Below, piece by piece: positions 9,241-20,250 of a DNA stretch of 64,000 nt (within the stretch, counting starts at the first letter, position 1; each line of letters starts with the position of its first letter). Below the pieces are notes generated by a model. The model searched no databases. It was given only the letters and a program-made list of their open reading frames with translations, and had not been told where the DNA came from. Source of the stretch: Leishmania panamensis (taxonomy: Eukaryota; Euglenozoa; Kinetoplastea; Trypanosomatida; Trypanosomatidae); assembly GCF_000755165.1 (NCBI RefSeq), contig NC_025884.1:385156-449155 (forward strand). The letters run 5' to 3'. The translations under genes and the position numbers were made by a program.

Positions 9241-10758
9241 ATGGAGGCTGCCAGGCTTGCAGTGATACCGCTGGCACTTTTCCTGTGCGGCTGCGCGTGC
9301 GCTAGCAACGCCGCTGCAGCCCGTGTAAACGATGATCTGCCGCCTGGAGTGATACGCGGTCCGTTGCTACACGAGCACAGCTTTCAAGAGCCGCTAGTGA
9401 ACGACTGGTGGGAGGAGGGCGTCCCACATTACATGATTGGCGGGTCGGCGGTCGCCAACGAACGCTTTCTTCGCCTCACCACGAATGAGCTGGATGACCA
9501 CGGGTTTGCCTTCAACACAGCACCACTGGATCACGACAATTGGGAGGCTCGCGTGCGCTTCTCCATTCGGCCACCACCGCCGGCGGCTGACATGAGCGGT
9601 AGTTCCGCCCACTACCAGGGCGGCGACGGCATGGCCTTTTGGTACCTGGACCAGCCCATAGGTGACGATCATCAGCACGTTGTCAAGTACTCTAAGTCCC
9701 TCTCTCCAGAGCTTCGGGACGAGATGCTGGACGCCGAGAATCCGTGGCGTGTGGCCGACTTCCTGCTCAACGGTGGCGACGATGACGACGACGAAGGGGT
9801 GGATGAAGATGATCTGACAGTGCAGGAGATGCAGGAGCGACAGCAGGCAAAGGAGCGCCGCACTGCGAAGAAGAAGAAGCGCGAGGAGCTGTTCAAGCGA
9901 CTCTTCAAGCGGGGCACCTCTGTCGACGAGTCCGATAGGGAGCCGCGCATCATGGGCGTAAAGTTCTCGGACTTCAAAGGCTTTGGCCTCATTCTCGACT
10001 CCGTAGGAGATGAAAAGGAGCACCTGGATGAGCGCCAGCTGGAAGGCGACGCTGTGCAGCATCACCACCACACCTCCAGCATCTACCTATTACTGAACTT
10101 GCCGAACCACACAGTCAGCTCAGAGTCGACAGTGGTGAACAACTTTGACCCGACACGCGAAAATTTCCGCAAGTCGGTGGATGTGCTGCGGTGCACGTAC
10201 GACTTCCGTCAGAAGGGCACGAAGCCGTATGACCCCAAGGCGCATTTGATGGACGAGGCCACCAAGGTCACCACTGCCGCCGAGGAACCGCTGGAGCTGA
10301 TCGTGCGCTACTACCAAAAGAAGCTGACCGTCATCATCCGCCGCGAGGATGTTGCGAAGCGCGAGGTGTCATCGGTAGTGGACGAGATGGGCAAGGCGAC
10401 ACATGAGGTGGAGGTTGTGCGCACGTACACGGAGACCATGTGCGGTGAGGTGTACCCAATCCACTTGCCGCTGCGCTACCACTTCGGTTTGTCTGCCAGC
10501 ACCGGCCACCGACCTGTCAAGGATCGCAGGCACCGCTCGCTTCGGAGCGTCTTCCACGAGGCAGACAAGGAAACCTTCACTCATGTCGACGTCCATGATG
10601 TGTTGAGGTTCGAGCTGCGTGAGCTGGGGCTGAACGCAAAGGCCATGGGGTATTCCAAGACGATCCCGCTAGAGCACTTCGACTTCGAGGCAGACAAGCG
10701 CGAGCGGCTGCACTTCTCTCGCCAGATCCCGGTGAGCCCGGACTCAGACGCCGCATAA
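9241..10758 (+). CDS. L-type (legume-like) lectin domain protein, secretory pathway
   Basis: 505 residues. ERGIC-53/VIP36-type lectins bind high-mannose glycoproteins in the lumen of the early secretory pathway and ferry them between ER and Golgi. A signal peptide is clear (about residues 1-24, LAVIPLALFLCGCACASNA). The lectin fold follows: EHSFQEPL near residue 45, GGDGMAFWYLDQP at about 127-139 (the conserved GDGxAFWY), GFGLILDS near 250 (the FxGxGxxxD strand), and LRYHFGLSASTG near 412-422. Between the AFWY and GLILDS strands sits an acidic run (about residues 180-190) then a Lys/Arg-rich run (about 200-222), absent from typical family members. No C-terminal membrane segment is visible, so unlike ERGIC-53 it may be soluble or partner-bound. 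Confidence 0.85.
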   Translation: MEAARLAVIPLALFLCGCACASNAAAARVNDDLPPGVIRGPLLHEHSFQEPLVNDWWEEGVPHYMIGGSAVANERFLRLTTNELDDHGFAFNTAPLDHDNWEARVRFSIRPPPPAADMSGSSAHYQGGDGMAFWYLDQPIGDDHQHVVKYSKSLSPELRDEMLDAENPWRVADFLLNGGDDDDDEGVDEDDLTVQEMQERQQAKERRTAKKKKREELFKRLFKRGTSVDESDREPRIMGVKFSDFKGFGLILDSVGDEKEHLDERQLEGDAVQHHHHTSSIYLLLNLPNHTVSSESTVVNNFDPTRENFRKSVDVLRCTYDFRQKGTKPYDPKAHLMDEATKVTTAAEEPLELIVRYYQKKLTVIIRREDVAKREVSSVVDEMGKATHEVEVVRTYTETMCGEVYPIHLPLRYHFGLSASTGHRPVKDRRHRSLRSVFHEADKETFTHVDVHDVLRFELRELGLNAKAMGYSKTIPLEHFDFEADKRERLHFSRQIPVSPDSDAA

Positions 10759-12087
10759 GTGGATCGTGTGCGGTCGTTCGTGTGTTTTCATGTGTAGTTT
10801 TTTCTCTTGTGTAGGGCGTGCGTCTCTCTCTCTTGAAGGTGAGGAGAGGAGGGGTGGGTGGGTGTGGAAGGTGACGAAGGAGCCGAACGCAGAGAGGGAG
10901 AGCGAGGGAGCAGGACGTGTACGTGCGCCTGCGTGTTCAGACGACCTCGAAGCAGTTCAGCACCTCTTGTGTGTGTTATCTATATATTTTTTCCCGCTGT
11001 TGTCTGTGTGTGTATGTGTGTTCGTTTTCCCCACTTTTTCTTTTTTTTTTTTTGGGCGGCGGCTCAGCAGCGGTTGGGGGTTGGCCTGCATAAAAAGGGG
11101 AGAGAGGGGGTACGTGCCCGTAGGATATACCCACGGACGCTATTTATGTACATGCCGCTTTAAACTTGTTTCCTCCCCCCGGTGAAGGATTGGCGGCAGG
11201 GTTCACGAGGTTACTCTTCTCCGGTGTCCCTCGCTTTCTCTGTGCTTCTTTCCCCATCGGGGTGGAGGTCTCCTTTTCTCCTTCGTCACTCCTCCTGCAT
11301 CCACCCCTCTCAATTCATACCGTCCCACTTCGCACAGGAACTGCGCTGCACTGCAGCTCCTCCGTCTTTTTATTATTATTCTGTTTCGTGTTTTTTTTTT
11401 TGCCTTATTCTTTCAGCATCTCTGCGCCTCTCTCCAATTTCGATTTGGTCGCACACGAGCGGACACGCACGGTCGCACAGGGCCCTCTTTGACTAAGCTG
11501 TTGATATGTGCCTGTGTCGGCATGTTTGTGTGTGTGCGTATTTATGGTGGAGCGGAATGTTTGTGAGCTTGCCTGTGCGCTCCTCTCATGTCCTTCTCCC
11601 CTTCTTCTCACTTCTCCTTTTCTTCGCGGTGTTCCTTGTTGCTGATGAGCGCCAAAAAAAGAAACTGAACAGAAATGTGAAAAGCAGGAAAGGGCAACTG
11701 CGCGTCTCTCCACGGTCGGCGGTGGTCAAGAGAGAGGGGCGGGGAGGGGGGGTGAGGGGAGGGGCAAGCAGCTGGAGGGAAAGGGGGGTGGGTGCGATAT
11801 TTCCCTCCCTCCTCTATCATGCCTCCCTTCAATGTGTTTGTGCGACTCTTGCCCTTCGGTTCATCTTCCTCTATCCACGTGTGCGGCCATTTCCACCCAC
11901 TGCTCCCTTCTATTCTTTGACGGCCTCCACTGCATGTGTTCTCTCTCTCGTTGTTGTTGTTGTTGCTCGATTTCAGGGGTCTCTTTGCCCACAGTCTCAT
12001 TGGAGGGCAGCAGCAGGCACAACACGAGCACAACTCTTTCACAGCCTGCGCACCGCATTACACACACACACACAAAGCCGAAAAACA
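10759..12087. other. Intergenic region and long MORN-gene leader
   Basis: 1.3 kb with no ATG-initiated gene of credible composition. It is pyrimidine-rich on the plus strand with G-rich blocks (11730-11790) and T/C runs. The frame of the following gene happens to be open back to 11506, but the translation is low-complexity leader sequence. Confidence 0.6.
11976..11976 (+). promoter_or_regulatory. Predicted spliced-leader acceptor for the MORN gene
   Basis: The tract CTCTCTCTCGTTGTTGTTGT running to TTTCAG ends in AG at 11975-11976, 111 bases before the ATG at 12088. It is the strongest pyrimidine-tract/AG pair near the start. Confidence 0.5.
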
Positions 12088-14265
12088 ATGTCTGACGATG
12101 GCAGCGAGGCGGGGGTGGAGCTACCGCAGATGTGGCAGCTGATTCACCCCACCTACAACCATGCGGACAGCGGAGAGGATGATACAGACGATGAGGAGGT
12201 GGACATGGCCAGCAACGACACAGCCCACGGAGGCCGCCCTGCCGACTACGTGAAGCTGAAAAAGTCCGCCCCACGACTTGGCCAGCTGATCCGCTTCCTC
12301 AACGACATGGAGGAGGAGGATCTGCAGGGGATGCTGCTGGAGAAGGATCCAGTGACGCAGCAGACGCTGCTGCAGTGGGCGACACTGAACAACCACTTCA
12401 TGCTTGTCGAGTACATCGTGAAGCGCATGAAGCGCGCCGCCTTCTTCGATGCCGAGTCGATCGAGGTCGTGGTGTACGACCGGTGGGCGGAGATGTCTCT
12501 GGAGCTGCCCACGGCTGCTGAGGTGGCGGAGCGGCAGAAGCAGCGCGAGAACGAGAAAGCGAAGCGGCTGGCAGAGCGTGCGATGGCCAACGGCGGCGGC
12601 GACATCGACGAGGACGAGGAGAGCGAAGAGGAGGAGGCGGTGGAGCCGATGCCAGAGGAGCTTGTGTACGACACGCTGGAAGACTACCACAGCGAGTGGG
12701 GGGATGGGGGTGTGGGGGTGGTAAAGCGGATTGGCGAGCTCGGCGTGTACGTGGGGCCGCGCCTGCCGGACGGAACAAAGCAGGGCCTTGGTCAGACGCT
12801 CTTCCCCTCCGGTGACTGCTACACGGGCGAGTACAAAGAGAACCAGCGCGACGGCCGCGGCGTCTACTGGTGGCCCAAGGGTGGCGCGCTTTACTGCGGC
12901 GAGTGGTTCCGCAACATGCGCCACGGCTACGGCCGAATGGTGTACCCGGACGGCTCCCGCTACATTGGGTGGTGGGTGCACGGCAAGCGCAGCGGCAAGG
13001 GTCGCTATGTCTACGCCGACGGCAGCAGCTACGATGGGGCTTGGGTGAAGGATGAAAAGCACGGGGGCGGCACGTACCACCTGCTGGACGGCTCCTCCTT
13101 TATTGGTGCCTTCCACCACAACGAGTTTGTATCGGGTGAATGGCGCCTCGCGTCCGGCACGGTGCGTTACATCGGCAACTTTGAAAAGGGTGCGCCGGTG
13201 GGCGCCGGCGTGTACGTGCACCGCTGCGGTCTCAAGGCGGGCACATTCCAGCAAGAGGGGGCCTACTCAACGGAGGATAAGGCGTGGGTGCCGAGCATGC
13301 TCAAAGTCACGACTCGCATGGTGCCACATATGGAGCTGGTGGTACCACCGCAGCCCAGCGGCTTGACGCGGGTGCCGATGGAGTTTGGCCCCGGCTGCAC
13401 CGGCTGCACCATGGCGGACCTCATCAGGGTCGCCAACTACGCCCCGCTGCTGCGGTGGGTGGCCTCCCTGGCTTCCGCGGCCAAGGACGTGGTGATTGGC
13501 GGAGTGGAGCTAAAGGGGGTGGAGCTGAGGGGTGTGGAGGTGCAGTCGATGCGCTACGACGACGCCAACCCCGATGTCATCACGGAAGTGACCATTCTCC
13601 CCATCCTCGTGGACAGGGTCGGCAAGCGCGTGCATTTGCCGTCGGAGTCGGTTACACTAAAGCCGTCCGTCACGCGTCTGATGATTCTGCTGGAGGCGCC
13701 AGGCGCGCAACCGGTAGTGGTTTTAGAGAAGTCCCTACAGAGCAGCAGCCCGGACGAACGTCACCAGCAAAGCCGCCTTCCCGCGGTGCGCATCAGCGAG
13801 GACTCGTCCGTGAGCGGTGACGTGGTTGACGCCGTCGGGCCCACTCTCCGCCTGCAGCTTACCTCTACGAAGTTCATGGCTCTTTTGCTTCCCTCAATGC
13901 GATGCAACCCCATGCACGGCAACGCTGAGGAGTCCGTGTGGATGTATGCCCAGGAGGTGCATCGCGAGACGATGACGCAGTTACAGTACAAACTGCAGCA
14001 ACTCTCAGCGGAGTCGCGAGAGCCGATGACGACGACGTACATGGCGGTACCACTGTCCGACGTGACTGCCATCTCGACCGACGCCATGACGGCGATGGCG
14101 GCCGCCAATGTACAGCAGCGCCGCGCCGCACAACTGCTGCCCAGCGCCACCGTTGCCCCGCAGCGCGCACCGACGCCGCCCCCGCCAACGTTGGAGCCGC
14201 GGCCGGAGCTACAGCCCCTGTACGACGCCAAGACACGCCGCAACGAAGCAGAGGTGGAGGAGTAA
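12088..14265 (+). CDS. MORN-repeat protein with acidic linker, probable cytoskeletal/flagellar role
   Basis: 725 residues from the ATG at 12088; the in-frame extension to 11506 is rejected because it is simple-sequence leader. Near residue 95 a helix pair (TLLQWATLNNHFMLVEYIV) resembles one ankyrin repeat. A Glu/Asp-rich linker lies at about 172-188. About six or seven MORN repeats follow between residues 220 and 380, with cores such as YTGEYKENQRDGRGVYWWP, YCGEWFRNMRHGYGRMVYPDG and YDGAWVKDEKHGGGTYHLLDG. The remaining 340 residues have no recognised domain and end in a Pro-rich tail. MORN proteins bind membranes or scaffold flagellar and cell-polarity structures; a precise role cannot be assigned. 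Confidence 0.88.
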   Translation: MSDDGSEAGVELPQMWQLIHPTYNHADSGEDDTDDEEVDMASNDTAHGGRPADYVKLKKSAPRLGQLIRFLNDMEEEDLQGMLLEKDPVTQQTLLQWATLNNHFMLVEYIVKRMKRAAFFDAESIEVVVYDRWAEMSLELPTAAEVAERQKQRENEKAKRLAERAMANGGGDIDEDEESEEEEAVEPMPEELVYDTLEDYHSEWGDGGVGVVKRIGELGVYVGPRLPDGTKQGLGQTLFPSGDCYTGEYKENQRDGRGVYWWPKGGALYCGEWFRNMRHGYGRMVYPDGSRYIGWWVHGKRSGKGRYVYADGSSYDGAWVKDEKHGGGTYHLLDGSSFIGAFHHNEFVSGEWRLASGTVRYIGNFEKGAPVGAGVYVHRCGLKAGTFQQEGAYSTEDKAWVPSMLKVTTRMVPHMELVVPPQPSGLTRVPMEFGPGCTGCTMADLIRVANYAPLLRWVASLASAAKDVVIGGVELKGVELRGVEVQSMRYDDANPDVITEVTILPILVDRVGKRVHLPSESVTLKPSVTRLMILLEAPGAQPVVVLEKSLQSSSPDERHQQSRLPAVRISEDSSVSGDVVDAVGPTLRLQLTSTKFMALLLPSMRCNPMHGNAEESVWMYAQEVHRETMTQLQYKLQQLSAESREPMTTTYMAVPLSDVTAISTDAMTAMAAANVQQRRAAQLLPSATVAPQRAPTPPPPTLEPRPELQPLYDAKTRRNEAEVEE

Positions 14266-16802
14266 GGTTCTCTAAGGAAGGAAAAGCAACGGCAATTGTA
14301 AAGCACAGGCATACATGCAGGCTCCTCTCCCTCCCTGTGCTCATAGAGGCACTACGGGTGCTCTCCGTCTCCTTGCACCCCCCACATTCTTTTCCCTCTC
14401 CTGCTGCTGCTGCATGTGTGTGTGTGTGTGTGTGTGTGTGAGCGTTATGTACATAGCAGCAAACATTCGCTGCCCTCGTTCCACCTGTCCATGCCCCCCT
14501 TTCCCCACCCTCATCCTGTGCCACGGCCCTCCTTAGAAGGACACCGCCTTCCCTCTTCGTTTTCTCGTCCATTCGTTCCCCCCAAAATGTATGGTTTCAT
14601 GCGGTGGGCTGTCGTCGCCTCGTTTACTCAGAAGACACAGTGACAGACAGGCACACACCACACACATCACACACACACACACACGACCACGTAGCGACAC
14701 ACGTGCGCCTGTTCGTCTTTCCTCTTTCTTCTGCTGTGTTGATTGCCGCTGTGGCTTGTCCTATACGTGTGTGTGTGTGCCCCCTCCCTCCTCCTCTCCT
14801 CTCTTTTTTTGTTTTTCGTTGAGGGTTTACCTGAATCCGCCCTCTTCTTCAACCTCTTTGGTGGGCGCTGTTGCTGATGCAGTAGATGGCCTTGACGGAT
14901 GCGCTGAATGTGATGATGATGTTCGATGATGACTGATTATGTACAGCTGCAGGAGCAGAAGCACGCGTGTGTATGTGTGTGTATAGCCAAGCACAACGAC
15001 GAGAGGAACAAAAACAAAACATACGCGGGAAAGGATGCACCGACATCTCATACAGCGTGAGTGCGGTGTGTGTGTGTGTGTATTCCTTCGCTTCCTTCAC
15101 TGTCTTGGCCCGTCCCCCCGCTCCCTCTTCTCACTCTCCCCTCTGCGGCCGCCTTTTCTCCTTTTCTGTTTTTCGCTTTCGTGGCAGCGTTGCCCATTGT
15201 GGAAGGGGCGAAGGGAAGGGAGGGACTCTCCTGCAGACACCGGCGATGTCTCTGCCAACTCCAGTTGCATGCCCACCATACACACAGGCGAGGCAGTTAC
15301 AGGAGCAAGTCGATTTCCCCTTCTCGTCCACCATTCCATCTCCCCCCCGCTTGTCTCTTCATTGTATCTATTCTGATCCCCCCGCTGTTTGCTGCCCCTC
15401 TCCCCCCCCCTCACACACACACACACACACAAGAGCCCCTCGTTAACGTTCCCAACGAGAGGGCTCACCCCGCGACAAAGAAGCGGAAAACAAAAAGCAC
15501 ACCCGTGCGTGTCGCTTAGTAGTGGTAAACGGATCTCGAGCGAGGATCGGACAGGGCGGCACAGGGGCGATTACGTTTGCATGGAGGGGGGGGCCCTCTT
15601 CCCCTTTACCCCCTCGTCTATTCACACCCCTGCGCAACACAATGTGGGCTGAGGTGGTACAGCCCCGCCCCGCCAAAACACCACCGACTTGAGAAGAGTT
15701 TGGAAAAAACGGCCGCCAGCCCGACTCCCGCCTTCTTCCCCCCCCCTCTCCCCCCTCTTTCGCCGGGTATGCCGAACAAGACGCGACGGCGCACGGTTGG
15801 CGTTCATGGAGTTGCCCCCTCTCCCTTCTCTTCTTCCTCCGCCACGCGGTGGGAAGGCGAGAAGACCAGTTTTTCCTCTCTGTGCCCCCTTTCGCTCGAA
15901 GACACGGCACACTTGTGTGTCGACGTTGCGCTCGTGACGGCCGCACATGCGGCCATGACTTTCTCCTCCTCCTCCTCCTCTCCCTCCCCCTCGGTGTCTG
16001 GGCCTGCACGACACTTGCCCATTGTTTCGTCGATGCTCCGTGCAGGTGCTGTTCTCGTTTGCCGTGTGGATTTTCCGCTTCCTCTGAATGTTGTTCCAGT
16101 CGACGTGTCGCCAGGCGGCCATCCCGGCTCCCGGCTTGTGAGGAGGCAAGCCTACCGACAGGCCACTTTGCCCGGAGGTTGTGAAGTGGGGTGGCGCTGT
16201 CTACGCAAACTGCGCAGCAAGGGGCCCCCGCCACTAAGCGTGGGCACACCCGCAGGAGGTGCAAAAAGGTGTCACGGCATGTCTTGCGAGCAGCGTAATC
16301 TCTGCGTGTGTTCTCTTCCACAAAAGAGATGTTGGAGTTCAGCTCGGCCAGGGTCCCGTCGGTGCTACTCCCGTCGCGGGTAGTGGGACGATGTCTGGTC
16401 CCGGCCAAAGGCTCGCTTAAAAGGTAAGCGAGACCCGCGGCGGTGGCGAAGGCGCGGCGGCATTTGTCCTCCCCACATAGTGGCGGGGCGCTGAGGAAGC
16501 GCATTCCACTAGCCGGAGCTGCCAGCAACCCACATCACCTTCTTCCCCCCCCCCCCTCCCTCCACCTCTGTCTTTCTACCGAGTCTCGCAACAGAGCAAC
16601 GACATCATAGTCGGCACATCCGCCGCATCTCGGACGCTGCCCCCTCTTTGTCCATTCTTGTTTTCATTTTCTCCCGCCCACTTCACCCCCCCCCCCCCCA
16701 TCGAACACTCGCTTACCTCAAACGCACTGAGACACACCGACGCACACGCACACTTTTCTGCACCATTTCTTTCCACTACCCTCAGACGGACAAGTCGCCG
16801 CC
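14266..16802. other. Long intergenic region before RAD21
   Basis: 2.5 kb. It is pyrimidine-rich on the plus strand, with TG/CA tracts (14415-14440, 14672-14690, 15411-15431) and C-runs. The section from about 16030 to 16500 is GC-rich, unlike the simple sequence around it, and carries a minus-strand open frame (15443-16504) of doubtful meaning. No gene is called. Confidence 0.55.
16583..16583 (+). promoter_or_regulatory. Predicted spliced-leader acceptor for RAD21
   Basis: A long C/T tract at 16541-16580 ends in the first AG at 16582-16583, 220 bases before the RAD21 ATG. A second C/T tract at 16660-16700 could supply an alternative acceptor closer to the start. Confidence 0.35.
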
Positions 16803-18521
16803 ATGTTCTTCTCCACCTACGTGCTCACAAAGAAAGGCCCGCTCGCCAAGGTTTGGCTCGCCGCGCACTGGGACAAGCGACTCACCCGCCATGAAGTGAA
16901 GGTGGTTGACCTCAGTCAGACTATCCTGCACATTGTCCGCCCTGTCGTCCCGATCGCCCTGCGCACGTCGGGTGAGCTGCTCGTCGGTGTCGTGCGCATC
17001 TACGCGCTGAAGGTGAAACACCTGCTGAAGGAGGCGACAGAGGCGACGCTCTTCTTGCGTGTGACGACTCTCGCGACGAAGGGTAGCAAGGCTGGTCTTG
17101 CCGGCCAGCACCGCACCACCTCGATCGATGGCGCCGTGGTGCCAGTGAAGGGTAGCGATGTCGAGGCTGTGACGTTTGACTGGAACGCTGACATCGCTGC
17201 GAAGCACGGGGCGGTGGCAGACGTTGCCGAGGCTCTCGGCGAGGGTCGCTTCAGTGCTATCGCCGATCTGCTTGGCAGCGGTCGCCGCATAGATGTCGCC
17301 GATACGGACAAGGAGGAGGCCCTCTTGGCGTCGGCGTGGTACACCGTGCATCCACTGTCGCAGGCGGCAGGTGACGAGCTTCACACCACGCAGCAGGACT
17401 ACGACGAGATTGCTAAAATGCGGGCGGACTTGATGGCCTTTGGCGAGCGCGCCAGCGGCAGTGCCAGCACCAGTAAGAGCAAATCAAGTTTGTCAAGCAT
17501 GGAGAAGGGTCGTGGCAGCGTCGCCGCCGGCGTGAACGACATTGCGTTCCCCACTGTCGGCGATGAGCTCGATATTGGAGTTCCGCTCCCTGACGAGCTG
17601 CCGGCGGGCTTCCCTGCTCTGGACGGGCAGGCGCCGTCGGGCATGATGCCAACCGATCCGTTCCTGCTGCCAGACATGATTACTATGAACGAGGAGGCGG
17701 CAGCGGCACAGCAGGCAGGTCCAGGTCGAAAGGTGCGGCCAGTGAACGTGTGCGACCTCGCCTCCACGACACTCTCACGCGAAGCCTTTGAGAAATGCAT
17801 GGCGGACCGCAGCGACATTCTCAACAGCGGGCTGCGCCGTGGCCCCCACGACGCGCAGGAGGAGGCCGACCGCTACACCGTGACGAGGTCCTCTAACCTG
17901 GCGAATACGGTTGCTACCAACCTCCTGATAGACGCGGCGCCGCTCTCGGGCGTGCTGAGCCCGGCGCTTCGTCTCGCTTATGCGGCAGCGCTGCAACCGA
18001 GCGTCGAGGAAGCGGCCACGATGACGGCGCGGGCGTTGCGGACCTCGACAGCACAGCGAAGTGAAGTCCCTGCCGGCGGCGGGGGCGCACTCGAGGCGGA
18101 GGATGCGCAGGTTGCCGCGGCGGATCTGGATGGCAGCGCCATGCTACTGCCGGAGGAGGTGACGCAGCAGCCTCGCAAGCGCGGGCGCTACGACGGTGAC
18201 GGGGTGGATGACTCAACGACGGCTGCGGGTGTGTCGACCAGTGCTCAACAGACACTGGAGCGCATTCGAACGGAGCTCTCGTTGCGCGCCGCGCATGGCC
18301 GCAAGAAATCCCGTGTTGAGTCGACTGCTTCTCTCGTTGGTGCAAGCTGCCTGCTGCGGGAGGTGTGCCATGGCCTGCGTCGTCGCGATGCCGCGCGCAC
18401 CTTCGTGGACGTCCTAGCGCTGGCGTCGAAGCAGTATGTTAGCGCGCAGCAGGGGCCTGGGTCTGATGAGGTGCAGGTGACTCTGAACGAGTTGGCCCTG
18501 CGTCTGTTGGCTGCGGCGTGA
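16803..18521 (+). CDS. RAD21: Cohesin kleisin subunit RAD21/SCC1
   Basis: 572 residues. SCC1/RAD21 closes the SMC1-SMC3 ring to hold sister chromatids and is cut by separase at anaphase. The N-terminal Rad21/Rec8 domain is textbook: MFFSTYVLTKKGPLAKVWLA then AAHWDKRLT, and IALRTSGELLVGVVRIYALK near residues 50-72. The C-terminal winged-helix domain that binds the SMC1 head is seen at about 515-572 (TFVDVLALASKQYVSAQQG, ending NELALRLLAAA). The middle is low-complexity and acidic with basic, NLS-like clusters (PRKRGR near 460; GRKKSR near 500). The very N-terminal domain match and correct length make this a firm call. A meiotic REC8 paralogue is possible but less likely given the close SCC1-type N-terminus. 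Confidence 0.93.
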   Translation: MFFSTYVLTKKGPLAKVWLAAHWDKRLTRHEVKVVDLSQTILHIVRPVVPIALRTSGELLVGVVRIYALKVKHLLKEATEATLFLRVTTLATKGSKAGLAGQHRTTSIDGAVVPVKGSDVEAVTFDWNADIAAKHGAVADVAEALGEGRFSAIADLLGSGRRIDVADTDKEEALLASAWYTVHPLSQAAGDELHTTQQDYDEIAKMRADLMAFGERASGSASTSKSKSSLSSMEKGRGSVAAGVNDIAFPTVGDELDIGVPLPDELPAGFPALDGQAPSGMMPTDPFLLPDMITMNEEAAAAQQAGPGRKVRPVNVCDLASTTLSREAFEKCMADRSDILNSGLRRGPHDAQEEADRYTVTRSSNLANTVATNLLIDAAPLSGVLSPALRLAYAAALQPSVEEAATMTARALRTSTAQRSEVPAGGGGALEAEDAQVAAADLDGSAMLLPEEVTQQPRKRGRYDGDGVDDSTTAAGVSTSAQQTLERIRTELSLRAAHGRKKSRVESTASLVGASCLLREVCHGLRRRDAARTFVDVLALASKQYVSAQQGPGSDEVQVTLNELALRLLAAA

Positions 18522-19692
18522 GAGCAGCGGTGTGTATAGGCTGCGTGATGGGAGCAACGCTGCAGCGTCAGCCCCTTGTGTGTGGAGTGGAGCGTGCATG
18601 CTTGTCTGTTTCGCTCTCAATAAACCGTCGAGCCGTCCAACCCCCTCCTCCTCTTACCTATTTCCCCTACACTGCTGTTTTTACTGTTGCCGGTGCTGTT
18701 TGGTCTCTACTGGCCTCCCCGCTGTCCCTCTCCAACCCCCTCCGTCTCGAGGTGTATGCCGTTTTCCGCATTTTTTTTTTCCCCCATAGAGCCCTATCAC
18801 ATGCAGGGCGTGTGTGTGTGTTTGACAGAAGCTGTGGGAGAGAGAGAGGGAGTAACCGAGAGTGCGTGAACACCGACGGTGCGCGGTGGTTTCCGTTGAT
18901 GAATGGCAGAGCCCTCCCTTTTAACATACCCCCACCCACATACAGCAGCCACACAGCTCTCTTGAAACCATAGAGGCGCAGATGCATGAACGTTCGCGCT
19001 TATGAAGTCCATCGTGACAGTTTTGCACACTATGCGTGTCGAAGCGGAATGTGCGGGCTTCTCTGCCACAGGGCCGCTACCAACAGCGCGCACAATACAC
19101 TTTCCTCTTTCCCCACGTACACACATACCCATGCCAGGACCTTCCCCATAGAGACACACATGCGGTTTTTTCTCTCTTTTTGCATTCGTTTTTCCCAAGT
19201 CGCGCGGTTGTGGATATACATCTCTGTGCGTGTGTGTGTGTGTGTGTGTGGATGTCTTATTTGGTTTTACACTTTTTTCTTTGGCGAGTATATGCTCCGT
19301 GAGTGCGCGAGGTTGGTGTGGGCCCATACTCACACACACACACACACACGTACGAACCCTCGATGCGGTGCTGGGGTGGTGCACAAGCGGAGCTGACGAG
19401 GAAGAGAAAGGGCGAAGGTGCTTTTCGATAAGGGGGGGGGGGCAGGGAGAAAAAGGGAGCGCGTCGTGCTTGCGTGTGCGCGTACGTTCGTTTGCATGTG
19501 CCCGTGGACCTTTCCCCACCCCCACACACGCGAGGCAGCTTCACTCGTCCTACTGCACACAACGGTTTTACTCTCTGGCTCTACCCCCGCATTAAAACAA
19601 TGCACGCCTCATCACCACTCGGCCCGCGCTTTCATTTTTTTCTTTTTTCTTCTCTCGCGGTCTTCTCTCTCCGCCGGCCTTCGATTCCACCT

Positions 19693-19695
<3 letters not shown>

Positions 19696-19747
<52 letters not shown>
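19696..19747. repeat. (CA)26 microsatellite
   Basis: An uninterrupted CA run of 52 bases, followed by imperfect CA repeats to about 19760. It can form Z-DNA and will vary in length between strains. Confidence 0.92.
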
Positions 19748-19752
<5 letters not shown>

Positions 19753-19849
19753 ACAGAACACAGGTGCATTGAGCAGACGACTCCTCATGCTTTCTCTGTT
19801 CTCTGCTCTCCTTGCTGATGGGGCATTAGTGATGAGCTTGTGTGTGTGT

Positions 19850-19873
19850 GGGGGGGGGGGCGGGGGCGGGGGG
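19850..19873 (+). other. G-run cluster with quadruplex potential
   Basis: G-runs of about 10, 5 and 7 separated by single C bases follow directly after a TG tract. Four or more GGG groups with one-base loops fit the G-quadruplex pattern on the plus (RNA-like) strand. Confidence 0.6.
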
Positions 19874-20250
19874 GATTCTCTGTCTCGCCTGCATACATGC
19901 CTGTTTGCGTGTCTGTAACCATTTGGGTGCCGCGTGCGGATGGGGTAACGGCCGCTGCACTGACCACTACTGCTGCCTTGCGCCGTTCGCCACCACCTGA
20001 GGCGTTGTACCTTTCCTTCACTCGTCTTCACCGTTACGTTCTTTTCGCTCTTTCACGCCTACCCGTTCCTCTGGCCTTTTTGTTTCTCCGTTCGCACGTG
20101 CGTGCGTGCGTGCGTGTGCGACGACGGCCAAAAAAAGGAGGGGCCCAAAGTTCTGCACAACCAGACAACGAACCACCCCGCCACTTGTCCTATGGACACG
20201 ACACTAAAAGCCAACGTGCGCCTTTTTTCCCTTTTTTTTCGTTCATTGCA

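Noticed and set aside
11506..12087. In-frame N-terminal extension of the MORN protein
   Set aside because: It translates pyrimidine-rich leader into Cys/Ser/Leu repeats, and a strong splice acceptor (11976) lies inside it.
12121..13254. 377-codon minus-strand frame (also long antisense frames at 9394-10071 and 36594-37055)
   Set aside because: Shadows of high-GC coding sequence on the opposite strand; no domain or splice context.
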